The position numbers and the translations under genes were made by a program. Below the pieces are notes generated by a model. The model did no database searches. It had not been told where the DNA came from and worked only from the letters and a program-made list of their open reading frames with translations. This document shows, in pieces, positions 29,565-39,634 of a stretch of 64,000 bases of DNA. Where the stretch lies: contig NZ_KB233222.1 of assembly GCF_000314855.2 (NCBI RefSeq), forward strand, positions 958,322 through 1,022,321. The letters are read 5' to 3'. The first letter of the stretch is position 1; the number at the start of each line of letters is the position of its first letter. This DNA comes from Providencia burhodogranariea DSM 19968. Lineage in GTDB: Bacteria; Pseudomonadota; Gammaproteobacteria; Enterobacterales; Enterobacteriaceae.

Positions 29565-30809
29565 ATGTGGACTCGACTCGACCCCTACAAATCGTCTCTT
29601 ATTCTACTACTCGCTTTAATTATTGGAGGATTACTTGGTATTTATGCTCCAACATTTGCAATTCGATTACAACCCGTGGGGCAGATATTTCTTAACTTAT
29701 TATTTATGATTATTGTCCCATTAGTTGGCATTAGTGTTATGTCCTCTATTGCAGGAATGACTGACCTTAAAAGACTTGGCCGGATCATCGCGATTATTTT
29801 TATTGTCTCAATTGCAATGGCATTTATTCCAGCAGCGGGTATTGTCGCATTAGCATTATGGTATAACCCAGCACAAGGCGTCACTATTGAACTTCCTAAA
29901 TCGGTGAATAGCGGTACAGGAAATATGGATTTTGTCAGTATGGTTACAACCAGTGATTTTATAGGGCTATTCTCTAAATCTAATATCCTAGCATTAATCC
30001 TAATCTCTATTATTGCAGGTATAGCAATTGGACAATCAGCAGACGCAGGTAAACGAATTGCAGGATTTCTTGATGATGCTAATACCGTTATTATGAAAAT
30101 TGTATCAATAATTATGAAAGTAGCACCTATCGGATTAGGTTGTTACTTCGCTGCAACGATGGCCAGTCAAGATGCAGGATTGTTGATGACCTTTGCTCGC
30201 GCTATCGGTTTATTCATGATAGCAACTGTAATTTACTATATTTTTGGCTCTACCTTTTATTCTTGGATAGGCGGTGGAATCCCTGGAATAAAAGCTTTCT
30301 GGCGAAACGCGATTGAGCCTTCAGCAACAGCACTTGGAACATGTTCTTCATTAGGAACCTTACCCGTAACTATTCGTGCTGGCAAGTCGATGGGAATTAA
30401 TCCAGAAATCGTTGATGTCTCTATTCCTCTGCTAGTCAATCTTAATAAAGGCGGGGTGGCGATGATTGCTGCGTTAAAAATTGTCTTCATTTTCTCTGTT
30501 CTAGGTTTGCCTTTTACTACCGAAACATTCTTTTTAACCATGTTGATATCCGTACTTTCCGCCATCATTGTCGGTGGAGTACCGGGGGGGGCATTCCTCG
30601 GTGAAATTTTTATCGTAACAACGTTAGGTTTGCCAATGGAAGCAATCCCAATATTGGTCGTGCTGGGAACGATTACAGATGCTCCAGCAACATTGATTAA
30701 TGTTATCCATGATTTAAATGCGACACAAATTGTTGAACGCTTTGCTGGCAAAATGCCGAATACCTCGATGACCAATAGCTTACCTATCACAGAAAAAATG
30801 ACGGGTTAA
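29565..30809 (+). CDS. Dicarboxylate/amino acid:cation symporter (DAACS family)
   Basis: A 414-residue inner-membrane sodium- or proton-coupled symporter of the GltP/SstT/TcyP family. About eight membrane helices are visible. The re-entrant loop motif appears as CSSLGTLPVT, and IPLLVNLNKGGVA, GGVPGGAF and TITDAPATLINV are the following conserved blocks. AAGAAGGAA lies seven bases before the ATG. It is followed 38 bases later by metC, and both face away from the LysR gene. Substrates of the family include glutamate, serine and cystine; coupling to a C-S lyase makes a sulfur amino acid plausible here, as inference. Confidence 0.88.
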   Translation: MWTRLDPYKSSLILLLALIIGGLLGIYAPTFAIRLQPVGQIFLNLLFMIIVPLVGISVMSSIAGMTDLKRLGRIIAIIFIVSIAMAFIPAAGIVALALWYNPAQGVTIELPKSVNSGTGNMDFVSMVTTSDFIGLFSKSNILALILISIIAGIAIGQSADAGKRIAGFLDDANTVIMKIVSIIMKVAPIGLGCYFAATMASQDAGLLMTFARAIGLFMIATVIYYIFGSTFYSWIGGGIPGIKAFWRNAIEPSATALGTCSSLGTLPVTIRAGKSMGINPEIVDVSIPLLVNLNKGGVAMIAALKIVFIFSVLGLPFTTETFFLTMLISVLSAIIVGGVPGGAFLGEIFIVTTLGLPMEAIPILVVLGTITDAPATLINVIHDLNATQIVERFAGKMPNTSMTNSLPITEKMTG

Positions 30810-30847
30810 ATCAATCAAATATAAGAAGAGTGTAATTGGAGATTTTT

Positions 30848-32038
30848 ATGAAAAATAACATGAAGATAGAAACTCAATTAGTTACTGCTGGCCGTGAAAA
30901 ACGCTACACGCAAGGTGCTGTTAATACAGTTATTCAACGTGCGTCATCATTAGTATTTGATACTGTTAAAGATAAAAAATTCGCGACAGCTAATCGAGCC
31001 AATGGCGAATTATTTTATGGGCGTAGAGGAACGTTAACTCATTTTTCTTTTCAAAAAGCGATGGCTGATTTGGAAGGTGGTGCAGGTTGTTCTCTTTATC
31101 CTTGTGGTGCGGCGGCAGTGACAAATGCCATTCTTGCATTTGTTGCTAGCGGTGATCATATTTTGATGACTGGCGCTGCATATGAACCAACACAAGATTT
31201 CTGTAATAAGATTTTAAGCAAATATAATGTTTCAACAACCTATTATGACCCAATGATTGGATCAGCGATAGTTTCGCTTATTCAACCAAATACTAAAGTT
31301 GTATTTTTGGAATCACCAAGCTCGATTACCATGGAAGTGCAAGATGTTCCTGGAATGGTAAAAGCTATTCGGGCTATCAATCCTGAAATTGTTATTATGC
31401 TAGATAATACTTGGGCTGCGGGAGTATTATTTCAAGCTTTAGATTATGGTGTTGATATATCTATTCAAGCTGGCACTAAGTATACAATAGGCCACTCAGA
31501 TGCAATGTTAGGAACAGCAGTATCTAATACTCGCTGCTGGGATCGTTTGCGTGAAAACTCTTATTTAATGGGGCAAACACTTGATGCAGATACTGCCTAT
31601 ATGGGGAGTCGTGGATTACGAACTCTTGGTGTCAGATTAAAACAACATGAAGTGAATAGTATTGCCATTGCTAAATGGCTTGCTGATCGTCCTGAAGTGG
31701 AGCGAGTCAACCATCCTGCATTAGCTAGTTGTCCTGGGCATGAGTTTTTCCGTCGCGACTTTTCAGGAAGTTCTGGATTATTTTCTTTTTTATTGAAAAA
31801 ACGATTATCCGATGAGGAAATGTCAGCTTTTTTGGATAATTTTACGTTATTCCATATGGCTTACTCGTGGGGTGGCTTTGAGTCTCTTATTTTGACTAAT
31901 CAACCGGAGGAACTCAATGAAATCCGTCCAGTTAGCAATGTAGATTTCACGGGTACGCTAGTCCGTGTTCATATAGGTTTTGAAAATGTTGATGATTTAA
32001 TCGCGGATCTTGAAGCAGGTTTTTCCCGAATAAGTTAA
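30848..32038 (+). CDS. metC: Cystathionine beta-lyase
   Basis: A 396-residue PLP enzyme (E. coli MetC 395) that splits cystathionine to homocysteine, pyruvate and ammonia, and also degrades cysteine. [34 protein letters not shown] and the PLP lysine in [19 protein letters not shown] are all close to MetC. The ending [12 protein letters not shown]-type block is present as [19 protein letters not shown]. The start at 30848 has GGAG eight bases upstream; a TTG at 30836 would overlap it. Being next to a symporter and LysR, it may serve catabolism of an imported amino acid rather than methionine synthesis. Confidence 0.9.
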   Translation: MKNNMKIETQLVTAGREKRYTQGAVNTVIQRASSLVFDTVKDKKFATANRANGELFYGRRGTLTHFSFQKAMADLEGGAGCSLYPCGAAAVTNAILAFVASGDHILMTGAAYEPTQDFCNKILSKYNVSTTYYDPMIGSAIVSLIQPNTKVVFLESPSSITMEVQDVPGMVKAIRAINPEIVIMLDNTWAAGVLFQALDYGVDISIQAGTKYTIGHSDAMLGTAVSNTRCWDRLRENSYLMGQTLDADTAYMGSRGLRTLGVRLKQHEVNSIAIAKWLADRPEVERVNHPALASCPGHEFFRRDFSGSSGLFSFLLKKRLSDEEMSAFLDNFTLFHMAYSWGGFESLILTNQPEELNEIRPVSNVDFTGTLVRVHIGFENVDDLIADLEAGFSRIS

Positions 32039-32172
32039 ATAGACCTTTATTATAGAAAGCTAGTCTGTGATTTATTATCTATTTTATTTGTAGATTAGCG
32101 TTTGATGATATTGAATTATTTAGCATACGGAAAATGAAGACTATTAGTTTCGTCTAATATAAGTTGATTGAT

Positions 32173-32207
32173 AAAAGTGATGAGCAGGTTATAGCCTCAT
32201 CACTTTT
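32173..32207. terminator. Bidirectional terminator
   Basis: AAAAGTGATGAG and CTCATCACTTTT form a 12-base stem with an 11-base loop. On the plus strand it follows metC; on the minus strand it follows the metallo-beta-lactamase-fold gene. Confidence 0.8.
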
Positions 32208-32213
32208 CGTCTT

Positions 32214-33056
32214 TTAAGCGGGATAATTTAGAACTAACCCAACCCCAACTTCTTTGATTGGAGCGAATTTTGAAAGGTGAATTTTAGCTGCAAGGTCAGT
32301 ACAATGACACGGATGTATCTGATTAATATTTAATTGACTAAAGTAGTGCCCCGTCTGATTTAGCGTCTCTTCAGAAGCTTCTTGTAAATGAAAACCACCA
32401 ATAACAGTTACAATTTTATCTATTTGTGTGACTTCTTTTGCATATTCGACAATATTGCAAATACCTGCATGAGAACAGCCAGTCACAATAATAAGCCCTT
32501 CAGCAGTTTTTATAACTAATGCGCTATCATCCCATACATAGTCATCAATAGTCTGATTATTTGTATCAACTGTTGTACCAATCGGCTCTTTACCTTCAAA
32601 AGTATTATTTCTTGGAATTTGACCTAAGAAGATAACATTATCTGAGAGGTAAAAAGGTTTATTTGTTTCATTGTTATCGAAATAAGCGGCTAGCACCTCT
32701 TTTGGGATATTTGCGCCAATCACCTTAGAGTTGAAACGCTTTGGGAGCAGGGCATCGGGATGGCACACCAAGCTTATTTTTTGCTCAAAATGACAATTAC
32801 GGCGATCGTAATATTGTATTAAGTGATTCATTCCCCAGGTATGGTCGTTATGCCCATGTGATAATACTAAATCTGTAATCTCTGCGAGGTTTATGGCAAG
32901 TATCTGGGCATTATGGATAAAAATATCTGAATAACCGGTATCAAAAAGGATTTTATGGTTATCAGCTTCAATATAATAACAAACACCGGGCTCACCACAT
33001 AAGTAGCTATCAATAAGTGTGTTGTTATCAACAAGGATTGTTATTTTTATCGTCAT
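32214..33056 (-). CDS. Metallo-beta-lactamase-fold hydrolase
   Basis: A 280-residue protein of the MBL superfamily branch often named after dihydropteridine/RFA-P synthase. The metal-binding motif is VLSHGHNDHTWGM (about residues 63-75); further ligands fit GCSHAGICNIVEYA and IHPCHCTD. ILFDTGYSD is the strand before the metal site. The substrate is not known for most bacterial members, and this is not an antibiotic-degrading lactamase type. It is monocistronic between two convergent or separate units. Confidence 0.85.
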   Translation of the reverse strand: MTIKITILVDNNTLIDSYLCGEPGVCYYIEADNHKILFDTGYSDIFIHNAQILAINLAEITDLVLSHGHNDHTWGMNHLIQYYDRRNCHFEQKISLVCHPDALLPKRFNSKVIGANIPKEVLAAYFDNNETNKPFYLSDNVIFLGQIPRNNTFEGKEPIGTTVDTNNQTIDDYVWDDSALVIKTAEGLIIVTGCSHAGICNIVEYAKEVTQIDKIVTVIGGFHLQEASEETLNQTGHYFSQLNINQIHPCHCTDLAAKIHLSKFAPIKEVGVGLVLNYPA

Positions 33057-33246
33057 TCTTTAGTCATGTTTTAAGTAGTGTGTAGTCAATAATTTTTAAC
33101 GTTATATCAGATAAAAAGCAATAAATACTCAATGAAATTCCTATTCACAGTATGCAACTTGAGATATTACGATTTATTATGTAATTAATGGCAATGTTGA
33201 TTGAGGCAGTTACCCAGTAGCTGCCTATTTTGTATGAAATATAGGC

Positions 33247-34887
33247 TTATGTAACAGCATTATTTTTTGAATTGAATGGCTCAACCGGTTCAAATTGAAA
33301 TACGTCAATGATTTGTTCCAATAAATCAGACTGAGCTTTCAAGGACTGCAAAGAGTTCTGTAACTCTTTCGTCATGGTTGCATTCGCTTGTGTTGTATTG
33401 TCTAGCTCATTAATTGCGAGATGTATTTGCCCGACGCCATGTGTTTGTTCATTGGAGGCAAGTGAAATGCTGTGTATCATTTCATTAATATTCGATGTTC
33501 TTTTCGCAATATCGACAATATTATCATTGGCATCAGCAGCAAGTTGAAAACAGTGATGTACTTTTTTGTTGGAGTTATCAATAAGTGATTTGATTTCTTT
33601 TGAAGCTTGGTTGCAATTCATTGATAGCTCGCGAACTTCATTTGCGACAACAGCAAATCCCTTACCATGCTCACCAACACGAGCGGCTTCAACAGCTGCA
33701 TTTAAGGCTAATAAATTGGTTTGAAATGCAATATTATCGATAGTGGCCGTGATTTTACTAATTTCTTTTGAGAAGTCGACAATGTCGTCCATATTCTCGA
33801 CAACATCTGAAATAAGTTCATTACTTTTCTCAATGGTAACGTTAGTTATTGCCATTAATTGGCATGACTCATGGGTATGAGCGCTATTCACTTTAAAGGA
33901 TGAGTCTAATTCTTCTACACTTGCTGCTGTTTGAACAATTGCAGCGGCTTGTTGATCTGCTCGAATTGATAGATTTTGGTTCATTTGTGTAATGCCATTC
34001 AGTTCATTCTTTATGTCATGTGTATTTGAATAAATACTTTTGGCGATATCGATTAGCTTATTTTGCATGTTAGAAACATACTGTTTTAATAATTTAATTT
34101 CAGCTAATCCTTTGTTATCAAATTTATGATAAAGAATGCCTAGGCTAATTTTTTCTATGCTATCGATAACTTGGTTTAGCGGTCGAACAAATAAATATTG
34201 AAGGACAAAACGAATAAATAGTATGACTGATAGCAGAATAATAATGACAATGATAATCCCCATGATACTTTGTCGGTAGAGTTGTTCACTCGCAACAGTA
34301 ATTTTATGATAGCTTGTATTTAACTGCTGGTGGTAGAGATTGAGTTTTTGTTCGAAAGTATTCTGGAAACCTTGAGTTGGTTGATTTAAAAAAGCATAGG
34401 TCTTACCTTGAACTAAATAGTTTGATAATTCCATTAATGCTATTTTTAATCCGCTATAACTTTCTGCTAATTCGCTAAAAACCAGGTCATTTTTATTTTG
34501 AGTGAATTTAGCGAAAATAGTCCATTTTTCATCAGCTTTTTTGATTTTTTCATCAAACTCTATAACTAGACTATCAACGTCGGTATTTGCATTTTGCATT
34601 TTATTAATTGTTAATAATTGCCTTGAACTTGCACGGTTTAAGCTATTACGAGCTTGTAAAAGTGATTGCCATGTCTCATTTAATATGGATTGTTCTTGAT
34701 AAAACGAGTCTAACTTATCAAGAGTGGCTTGGTAGTTTTTCAGGTAACTAAAAAAAAGCCAACATGAAAAGAGCAATAATGCAATCAGTAACCCAGATAG
34801 GAGCCAAACAAGTGTTGTTGTTTTAAGGCCTGAAGAGAAGGGTTGGAAAAGTGCCAATTTAGATTTTTTTGTAGTAGCAAACATCAT
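33247..34887 (-). CDS. Methyl-accepting chemotaxis protein
   Basis: A 546-residue inner-membrane chemoreceptor. Membrane helices lie at about residues 24-50 and 206-230, enclosing a roughly 155-residue periplasmic helical domain of the four-helix-bundle type. A HAMP domain follows, then a long signalling coiled coil whose tip reads [20 protein letters not shown], the CheA/CheW contact. The C-terminus lacks an NWETF-like CheR/CheB tether. The ligand is unknown. Start ATG at 34884 or 34887 both fit; GGAAA lies upstream. Confidence 0.92.
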   Translation of the reverse strand: MMFATTKKSKLALFQPFSSGLKTTTLVWLLSGLLIALLLFSCWLFFSYLKNYQATLDKLDSFYQEQSILNETWQSLLQARNSLNRASSRQLLTINKMQNANTDVDSLVIEFDEKIKKADEKWTIFAKFTQNKNDLVFSELAESYSGLKIALMELSNYLVQGKTYAFLNQPTQGFQNTFEQKLNLYHQQLNTSYHKITVASEQLYRQSIMGIIIVIIILLSVILFIRFVLQYLFVRPLNQVIDSIEKISLGILYHKFDNKGLAEIKLLKQYVSNMQNKLIDIAKSIYSNTHDIKNELNGITQMNQNLSIRADQQAAAIVQTAASVEELDSSFKVNSAHTHESCQLMAITNVTIEKSNELISDVVENMDDIVDFSKEISKITATIDNIAFQTNLLALNAAVEAARVGEHGKGFAVVANEVRELSMNCNQASKEIKSLIDNSNKKVHHCFQLAADANDNIVDIAKRTSNINEMIHSISLASNEQTHGVGQIHLAINELDNTTQANATMTKELQNSLQSLKAQSDLLEQIIDVFQFEPVEPFNSKNNAVT

Positions 34888-35441
34888 TTATTATTTCCTT
34901 TCATACTGTTAGTTACATGTAGTGAGCATGTCAAATAATCTATTTATATCCGTCATATTTTAAGTTTCCGTTGTCTGCTACGTATGCGAAAAAACATACT
35001 TTTTACATAACCATATATTTTAAAAGGATTTTAATGGTAATGACTGGAGCATACTTGATGTTAGTTAGACAGAAGTCAGATGTAGGGTTAATAAATGATA
35101 TCGGCAGATTAGGCGTATACTTTATATTCAAATAAAGTGCAAACCTAAATAGAGCTTATAGTTAATTTCGAATAAAAATCATAATTTTTATTTAACATTT
35201 AATTATTTTGATAAAATTGTTTAAACCGCTGGCTCTAATAGCACAAATTAGCTGTTCAGTTTGATTTGTTTGGCGATAATGCAATGTACACTCTGAATAA
35301 TTCGATTTACTAGTCAGCGACGAGGGAAGGTGAATGTGGAGTATAATATACTCGATGACCTAATTAACTGAATGTAGTCAACAACGATGCAACTTGATGT
35401 ATGACGAAGATAGCGATTTTATTGAATAATTTGAGATGATC
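34888..35441. other. Intergenic region between chemoreceptor and glpM
   Basis: About 550 bases. A 33-codon frame at 35034-35135 has AAAGG upstream but no other support. Otherwise no gene or RNA is visible. Confidence 0.35.
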
Positions 35442-35780
35442 ATGCTTTCATTATTGTTAAAGTGCGCATTAGGCGCCGTGGCAGTTTTAATTATTGCTTT
35501 ATTATCAAAAAGTAAAGCTTTCTATATTGCGGGGTTGATTCCGTTATTTCCTACTTTTGCTTTAATCGCGCATGTGATTATTGTTCAAGAGCAAGGTGCA
35601 TTAGCACTGCGGAAAACAGCACTATTTGGATTATGGTCATTAATCCCTTATCTAGTGTATTTACTTACGGTATACTTACTGGCAACGAAAGTATCAACAT
35701 GGTTGTGTTTGGGATTAGCGACAGTTAATTGGGTGTTAGCAGCTGCATTGTTAGTTTATCTTTGGCAGATATATCAATGA
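35442..35780 (+). CDS. glpM: GlpM-family membrane protein
   Basis: A 112-residue inner-membrane protein with four hydrophobic helices, matching GlpM (E. coli 109). FYIAGLIPLFPTFALIAHVI is the strongest conserved block, followed by LRKTALFGLWSLIPYLVYLL. GlpM has been linked to alginate and glycerol 3-phosphate phenotypes, but its molecular function is not established. The start at 35442 is preferred over ATG 35436 because the TTGAG ribosome-binding site would otherwise touch the start codon. No operon partner. Confidence 0.88.
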   Translation: MLSLLLKCALGAVAVLIIALLSKSKAFYIAGLIPLFPTFALIAHVIIVQEQGALALRKTALFGLWSLIPYLVYLLTVYLLATKVSTWLCLGLATVNWVLAAALLVYLWQIYQ

Positions 35781-35904
35781 ATTTATTCAAATTGATGATT
35801 AGTTATAGACTAAAGTATCTAATTGATTAAGTCATCGAACGTTGTCATGCTATTATTTTGTATCATTTGTTATAATACAACAATGAAAAAAAGTGTACAT
35901 TAGA

Positions 35905-36324
35905 ATGAATAATCGAAATCGAAGTGTTTTATTAAAAGGCGCAGTATTTTTTCTTGTAATCGGTATTGCTTATATCGCTGGCGTTATGACGAATATAACT
36001 CAAGTATCAGATATAGATGGAAGGGAAAAGTTAGAAAATGCAATGGAGGATTTTCTAGCCTATCCAACAGCCGCTGAATATAGAAATGTTAATTATCATG
36101 TGATTAACCAAAATGTTAATGGTGAAGAAACGGGTTATTTTTGTGGTGAAGTGTTTGGATTTAAAAATGAGCTACCTTATGGTTTTAAACGTTTTATCGT
36201 TAGATATCATAAGAATAAATTAGGTAAAACAATGGTCTCAATTCCTTTAATCGAAGATGTTGATGATATTTTATCCTCTGAACAATTTAAGTTAGTCTGG
36301 TCAAAATATTGCGAGCAAAAATAA
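35905..36324 (+). CDS. Hypothetical membrane-anchored periplasmic protein
   Basis: A 139-residue protein with an N-terminal membrane anchor (LLKGAVFFLVIGIAYIAGVM) and a soluble part likely in the periplasm. It contains two cysteines, in GYFCGEVFG and in the C-terminal KYCEQK, that could form a disulfide. The order FxNV, then N-rich, then CG, then F-strand, then terminal C is also seen in the protein at 39134-39511, suggesting a shared family. No function is known. A poor ribosome-binding site leaves the start uncertain between ATG 35905 and GTG 35893. Confidence 0.65.
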   Translation: MNNRNRSVLLKGAVFFLVIGIAYIAGVMTNITQVSDIDGREKLENAMEDFLAYPTAAEYRNVNYHVINQNVNGEETGYFCGEVFGFKNELPYGFKRFIVRYHKNKLGKTMVSIPLIEDVDDILSSEQFKLVWSKYCEQK

Positions 36325-36447
36325 TCGCCCACTTTATCGAAAATAAACCTATGTTACTCATTATAAATTTTTAGGTTAAGCAGGCATATAGACTAGCAAT
36401 TTGTTCTTTTTTACCTAGTTTACATTCGAGTCATGAACTAATGTAGT

Positions 36448-36478
36448 ATCTCCCCTGCAAGTGAAAGCAGGGGGAGAT
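36448..36478 (-). terminator. Strong hairpin after the Tat aminotransferase gene
   Basis: ATCTCCCCTGC pairs with GCAGGGGGAGAT (one extra G) around an eight-base loop, 10 bases beyond the stop at 36488. No T-run follows on the minus strand, so it may act as a 3' stabiliser or a weak terminator. Confidence 0.45.
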
Positions 36479-36487
36479 GTATTGAAT

Positions 36488-37639
36488 CTATACCCAACCT
36501 TTCTCGCGGAACTGTTTTAAAATAATAACAAACTGCTGCATTTCCTCTGGAGTCCCCAGTGTTAAGCGGCTCCAACCGACAGCTGGCGGAAACTCTCTTC
36601 CAACCATCACATGGGCTTCTGCCATTCTTTTTTGATAGGTTTTTACATCGCCTTTTACTTTATGGAATATAAAGTTAGCTTGTGATGGCGCATAAGCGAT
36701 CCCTAGCTCATCTAATGCTGTTTCCACAATCTTTCTAGATAAATTATTTGATTTAAGGCTATAAGCAATAAATGGTTTATCTTTCAATGATGCTAATGCA
36801 GCCACAGCACCAGCAGTGTTGGTATTATCTAAAGGTAGAAATTCATCAATAGATCCGATAATTTCGGGTGTAGCAATTCCGTAACCAATACGTAATCCCG
36901 CTAAAGCGAAAATTTTCGAGAATGTACGAGTCACAACTAGATTGTTTTGTCCTTGTTTAACTAATTCTATTGCACTAGTAAATTTAGGATCTTCAACTAG
37001 CTCCGCATACGCTTCATCGACGATAAAAAATTGCTTATCAGAAGCTTTATCTATCCATTGTGTTAATTCACTGGCAGGCGTAATCATTGCCGTTGGGTTA
37101 TTAGGGTTACAGATATAGATAATCGATAATCCATCAAAATCGTTAGCGATCTGCTCCATTTTTTGTAAATCAAAAGAGAGATCTTCTTTTAATGGTACCT
37201 TACTTATTTTTACGCCAAGTGGTGTGGCATAGAGCTCTGCATAATTAAAGGTTGGATCGGGAGTGACAAGTTGGATGTTTTGATTTTGCTTTCTTGCTTT
37301 GGCTGCCAACATAGCAACTGCTGCTTGAATAGTCTCCGAAGAGCCATTGCCAAGGGAAATATGCTTATCAGTCAAATCATATTGAGCTCCAATGTTTGTG
37401 ATAAGTTCTGCACGGGCATCGTCAGGGTAGCGAAATGAGCCTGATAAAGCTTCAATAACAGCTTCACGCGCCTTTGGTGACATACCTAAAGAATTTTCAT
37501 TAAAATTAAGCAGTAAAGGATGTTGTTCATCAAGTACGAAGTTTGCTTTTGTCTCAGCAACCGCTTGATTTAACATTGAACTTGCTGCTAATCCGCTCAC
37601 GATAAGAGAGCTTGTTTTTAGAAAATAACGACGATCCAT
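36488..37639 (-). CDS. Tat-exported aminotransferase (histidinol-phosphate type)
   Basis: A 383-residue class I/II PLP aminotransferase of the HisC type with an export signal. The N-terminus MDRRYFLKTSSLIVSGLAAS is a classic twin-arginine signal (RRxFLK, hydrophobic core, cleavage near AVA-ET). The catalytic core has NFNENSLGMSP, GNGSSETIQ, ICNPNNPT, DEAYAELVED and the PLP lysine in TRTFSKIFALAGLRIGYG. An aminotransferase outside the cytoplasm is unusual; the signal implies folding with cofactor before export. The substrate is unknown and histidine synthesis is unlikely. It stands alone on the minus strand. Confidence 0.88.
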   Translation of the reverse strand: MDRRYFLKTSSLIVSGLAASSMLNQAVAETKANFVLDEQHPLLLNFNENSLGMSPKAREAVIEALSGSFRYPDDARAELITNIGAQYDLTDKHISLGNGSSETIQAAVAMLAAKARKQNQNIQLVTPDPTFNYAELYATPLGVKISKVPLKEDLSFDLQKMEQIANDFDGLSIIYICNPNNPTAMITPASELTQWIDKASDKQFFIVDEAYAELVEDPKFTSAIELVKQGQNNLVVTRTFSKIFALAGLRIGYGIATPEIIGSIDEFLPLDNTNTAGAVAALASLKDKPFIAYSLKSNNLSRKIVETALDELGIAYAPSQANFIFHKVKGDVKTYQKRMAEAHVMVGREFPPAVGWSRLTLGTPEEMQQFVIILKQFREKGWV

Positions 37640-37896
37640 AATGTTTCCCTACGGCATAATGTTGTAATGTAATTAGATTACTCAAAATTATATCATTGTA
37701 AATAAATATGTAAATATATTGTATTTTTATTCATGATTGGTTTTTTGGAGATATATTCAAATGCGGGAATCGCATGATTCTAGAGAAATATTGCTTTTTT
37801 GTATGTATTACAGGGCGAGCGTTTTAATCTATTGATATTTAAAGCTGATTTAATTTTTTTTGAGCCTGTTTAGGTTATGGGTAGCAAGTATCCTAG

Positions 37897-38412
37897 ATGG
37901 TAATATCTTATATATCGAGTTTTAATGCAGGCAAATCGAACATTGAAGTTCATGATATTCAATTTGTTGTCGCATAACAGCCTACTGAAGCATGGCCTGC
38001 ATTGAGAAAAGCTTGGTTTGGGGATAAGGTTTATATTGATAGTTATGCAGTGATTAATTGGGCAAATGAATTTAGAATTAAATTAAGTGGAGAGCCATCT
38101 TCTAATAAATATAGCTTGTATTTTGTGAATGTTGGTGGATATCAACTGACAACATTAGCAGAGTTATATGAGATTGATTTATTTGTGGGGAGGTCAGCAG
38201 CTGAAGCAAAACAAAAAGCAATAAAAGCATTATTGGTTGATAGTCAATGCCAGCATAAAGATAATTTAAAAGATGTTGATGATTGTATATTATTAGAATA
38301 GGTTGGTGATTATTATATTTATTTAACTGTAGAGCCAGATGGAGAGTATTTAAAAACTGAATGGCAAGGCTATCACCCGATAGGTATTTTGCAAAGTCAA
38401 ATAATGTATTAA
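37897..38412 (+). pseudogene. DUF1543 gene broken by two in-frame stops
   Basis: One reading frame gives MVISYISSFNAGKSNIEVHD then IQFVVA, stop, QPTEAWPALRKAWFGDKVYID and onward through FVNVGGYQLTTLAE, LFVGRSAAEAKQKAIKALL and DDCILLE, stop, then VGDYYIYLTVEPDGEY. Together these form a complete DUF1543 protein of about 171 residues, with the N-terminal strand, central FVNLGGY-like block and C-terminal repeat in order. A TAA lies at 37975-37977 and a TAG at 38299-38301. No frameshift is needed, so point mutations have inactivated it. The function of DUF1543 is unknown. The frame between the two stops should not be taken as a gene on its own. Confidence 0.8.
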
Positions 38413-39133
38413 TTTAAATTTAATAAATCATAATCAACTGCTTTGCTTAAATCGTGCCAGTATCTATAACCTTGAAGGGTTATATAAAAACCAATACTGG
38501 ATGATTGGAGTGTAACATATTGTTTTAAAAGAGTATAATTGTTTTTTGTGTATTGGCGACGATGTGCTATGGATCATCTAAGGGGGATTTGGCTAATTTG
38601 CTTAAAGAGTAAATTAATGCAATAGCGATATCGTTATTATAATTGTCACAAAGAAAAAATAACCTATCAATAATATATTACTGTTTAATTAGGTTATTTA
38701 TAATCACTCAATGCGTTACTATGTGTAGATAAATTAACATTGTTATTATTACCATATGTTAGTTTAATGAAATTTTTAACTATTTTCTTTCCCTATTTGG
38801 TGGTAATTAAATCAAGATTGGTTATTAATTTTAATGAGAAATGAAATTTTAAAATTATTTATTTCATTAGATTATAATTAAATTTTTAAATGCATATCAA
38901 AATTCAAATAGTAAACGATAGAAAAAATGGGTAGATAAAATTAATTAACTAAATTAAAACGATATTAATGAAGATTGTTTTATGTAATGAATAAATATTC
39001 AGATTCTGTTGGTTTTTTTTTAGGCATTGGTTGTTAGGCAAAACAAATGGAGGGATATGACTCATTTTGTTCACATTATTCTACTTAATATCGTTATAAT
39101 TGCGTTGAATAGCTAAATGTAAAGAAGGATTAT
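38413..39133. other. AT-rich intergenic region with a compound hairpin
   Basis: About 720 bases. CCAGTAT (38457-38463) can pair with ATACTGG (38494-38500), enclosing an inner stem ATAACC/GGGTTAT. This could be a structured RNA or a decayed mobile repeat. No gene is visible. Confidence 0.4.
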
Positions 39134-39511
39134 GTGTTGAAACGAATGAAAACCAAACTCGCTATTATTTTTCTAATGATCATAGCAGGCTTTATCTATC
39201 AGTACGTTACAACGATAAATGATACAGATGTTGAGAAAGTAGCCCAGCAACTTGTCGAACAAAAATTATCATCGAAACAAAAATTAATCTTCAACAATGT
39301 GAAGGTGATGAAGCGAAATCAATACAACGAAGGCGAGGGCGTTCGTGTATGCGGCACATATCAAGTAGATGGAACAAGTAAAGTCATCCCATTTGTTGCG
39401 AGTATTGATGTTCGTGATGGTGAATTCTCAGGCCATAATCAATTGTTATTGAGTAATACGCCAGAGATAGAGGCATCGATAACCAATATATGCAAAGAAG
39501 ATAAACAATAG
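39134..39511 (+). CDS. Hypothetical membrane-anchored periplasmic protein
   Basis: A 125-residue protein with an N-terminal hydrophobic anchor (LAIIFLMIIAGFIYQYV) and a soluble domain likely in the periplasm. RVCGTYQVDG and a C-terminal NICKED supply two cysteines. The pattern resembles the protein at 35905-36324. The start is GTG 39134 or TTG 39137, both with AAGGA upstream (39125-39129); the ATG at 39146 is a further option. A clear terminator follows. Function unknown. Confidence 0.65.
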   Translation: MLKRMKTKLAIIFLMIIAGFIYQYVTTINDTDVEKVAQQLVEQKLSSKQKLIFNNVKVMKRNQYNEGEGVRVCGTYQVDGTSKVIPFVASIDVRDGEFSGHNQLLLSNTPEIEASITNICKEDKQ

Positions 39512-39552
39512 ATTCCGTTAGCCCGTTTAATTTCAAAGTATCGAACAGATAC

Positions 39553-39588
39553 CCGATTCACATATTCAGCATGTGAATCGGTTTTTAT
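39553..39588 (+). terminator. Rho-independent terminator
   Basis: CCGATTCACAT and ATGTGAATCGG form an 11-base stem around ATTCAGC, followed by TTTTTATC. Confidence 0.9.
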
Positions 39589-39634
39589 CATAGATATAGC
39601 TTAGTTGGATACTGGTAGCTATCTTGTACTATCA

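Noticed and set aside
29642-30790. Minus-strand frames opposite the DAACS symporter gene
   Set aside because: Antisense shadows of a conserved membrane protein with no ribosome-binding site or family match.
35034-35135. 33-codon frame with AAAGG upstream
   Set aside because: Composition is not distinctive, no terminator or neighbouring signal supports it.
38002-38301. 99-codon frame taken as an independent gene
   Set aside because: It is the middle of a DUF1543 coding sequence whose N- and C-terminal parts continue in the same frame past two stop codons.
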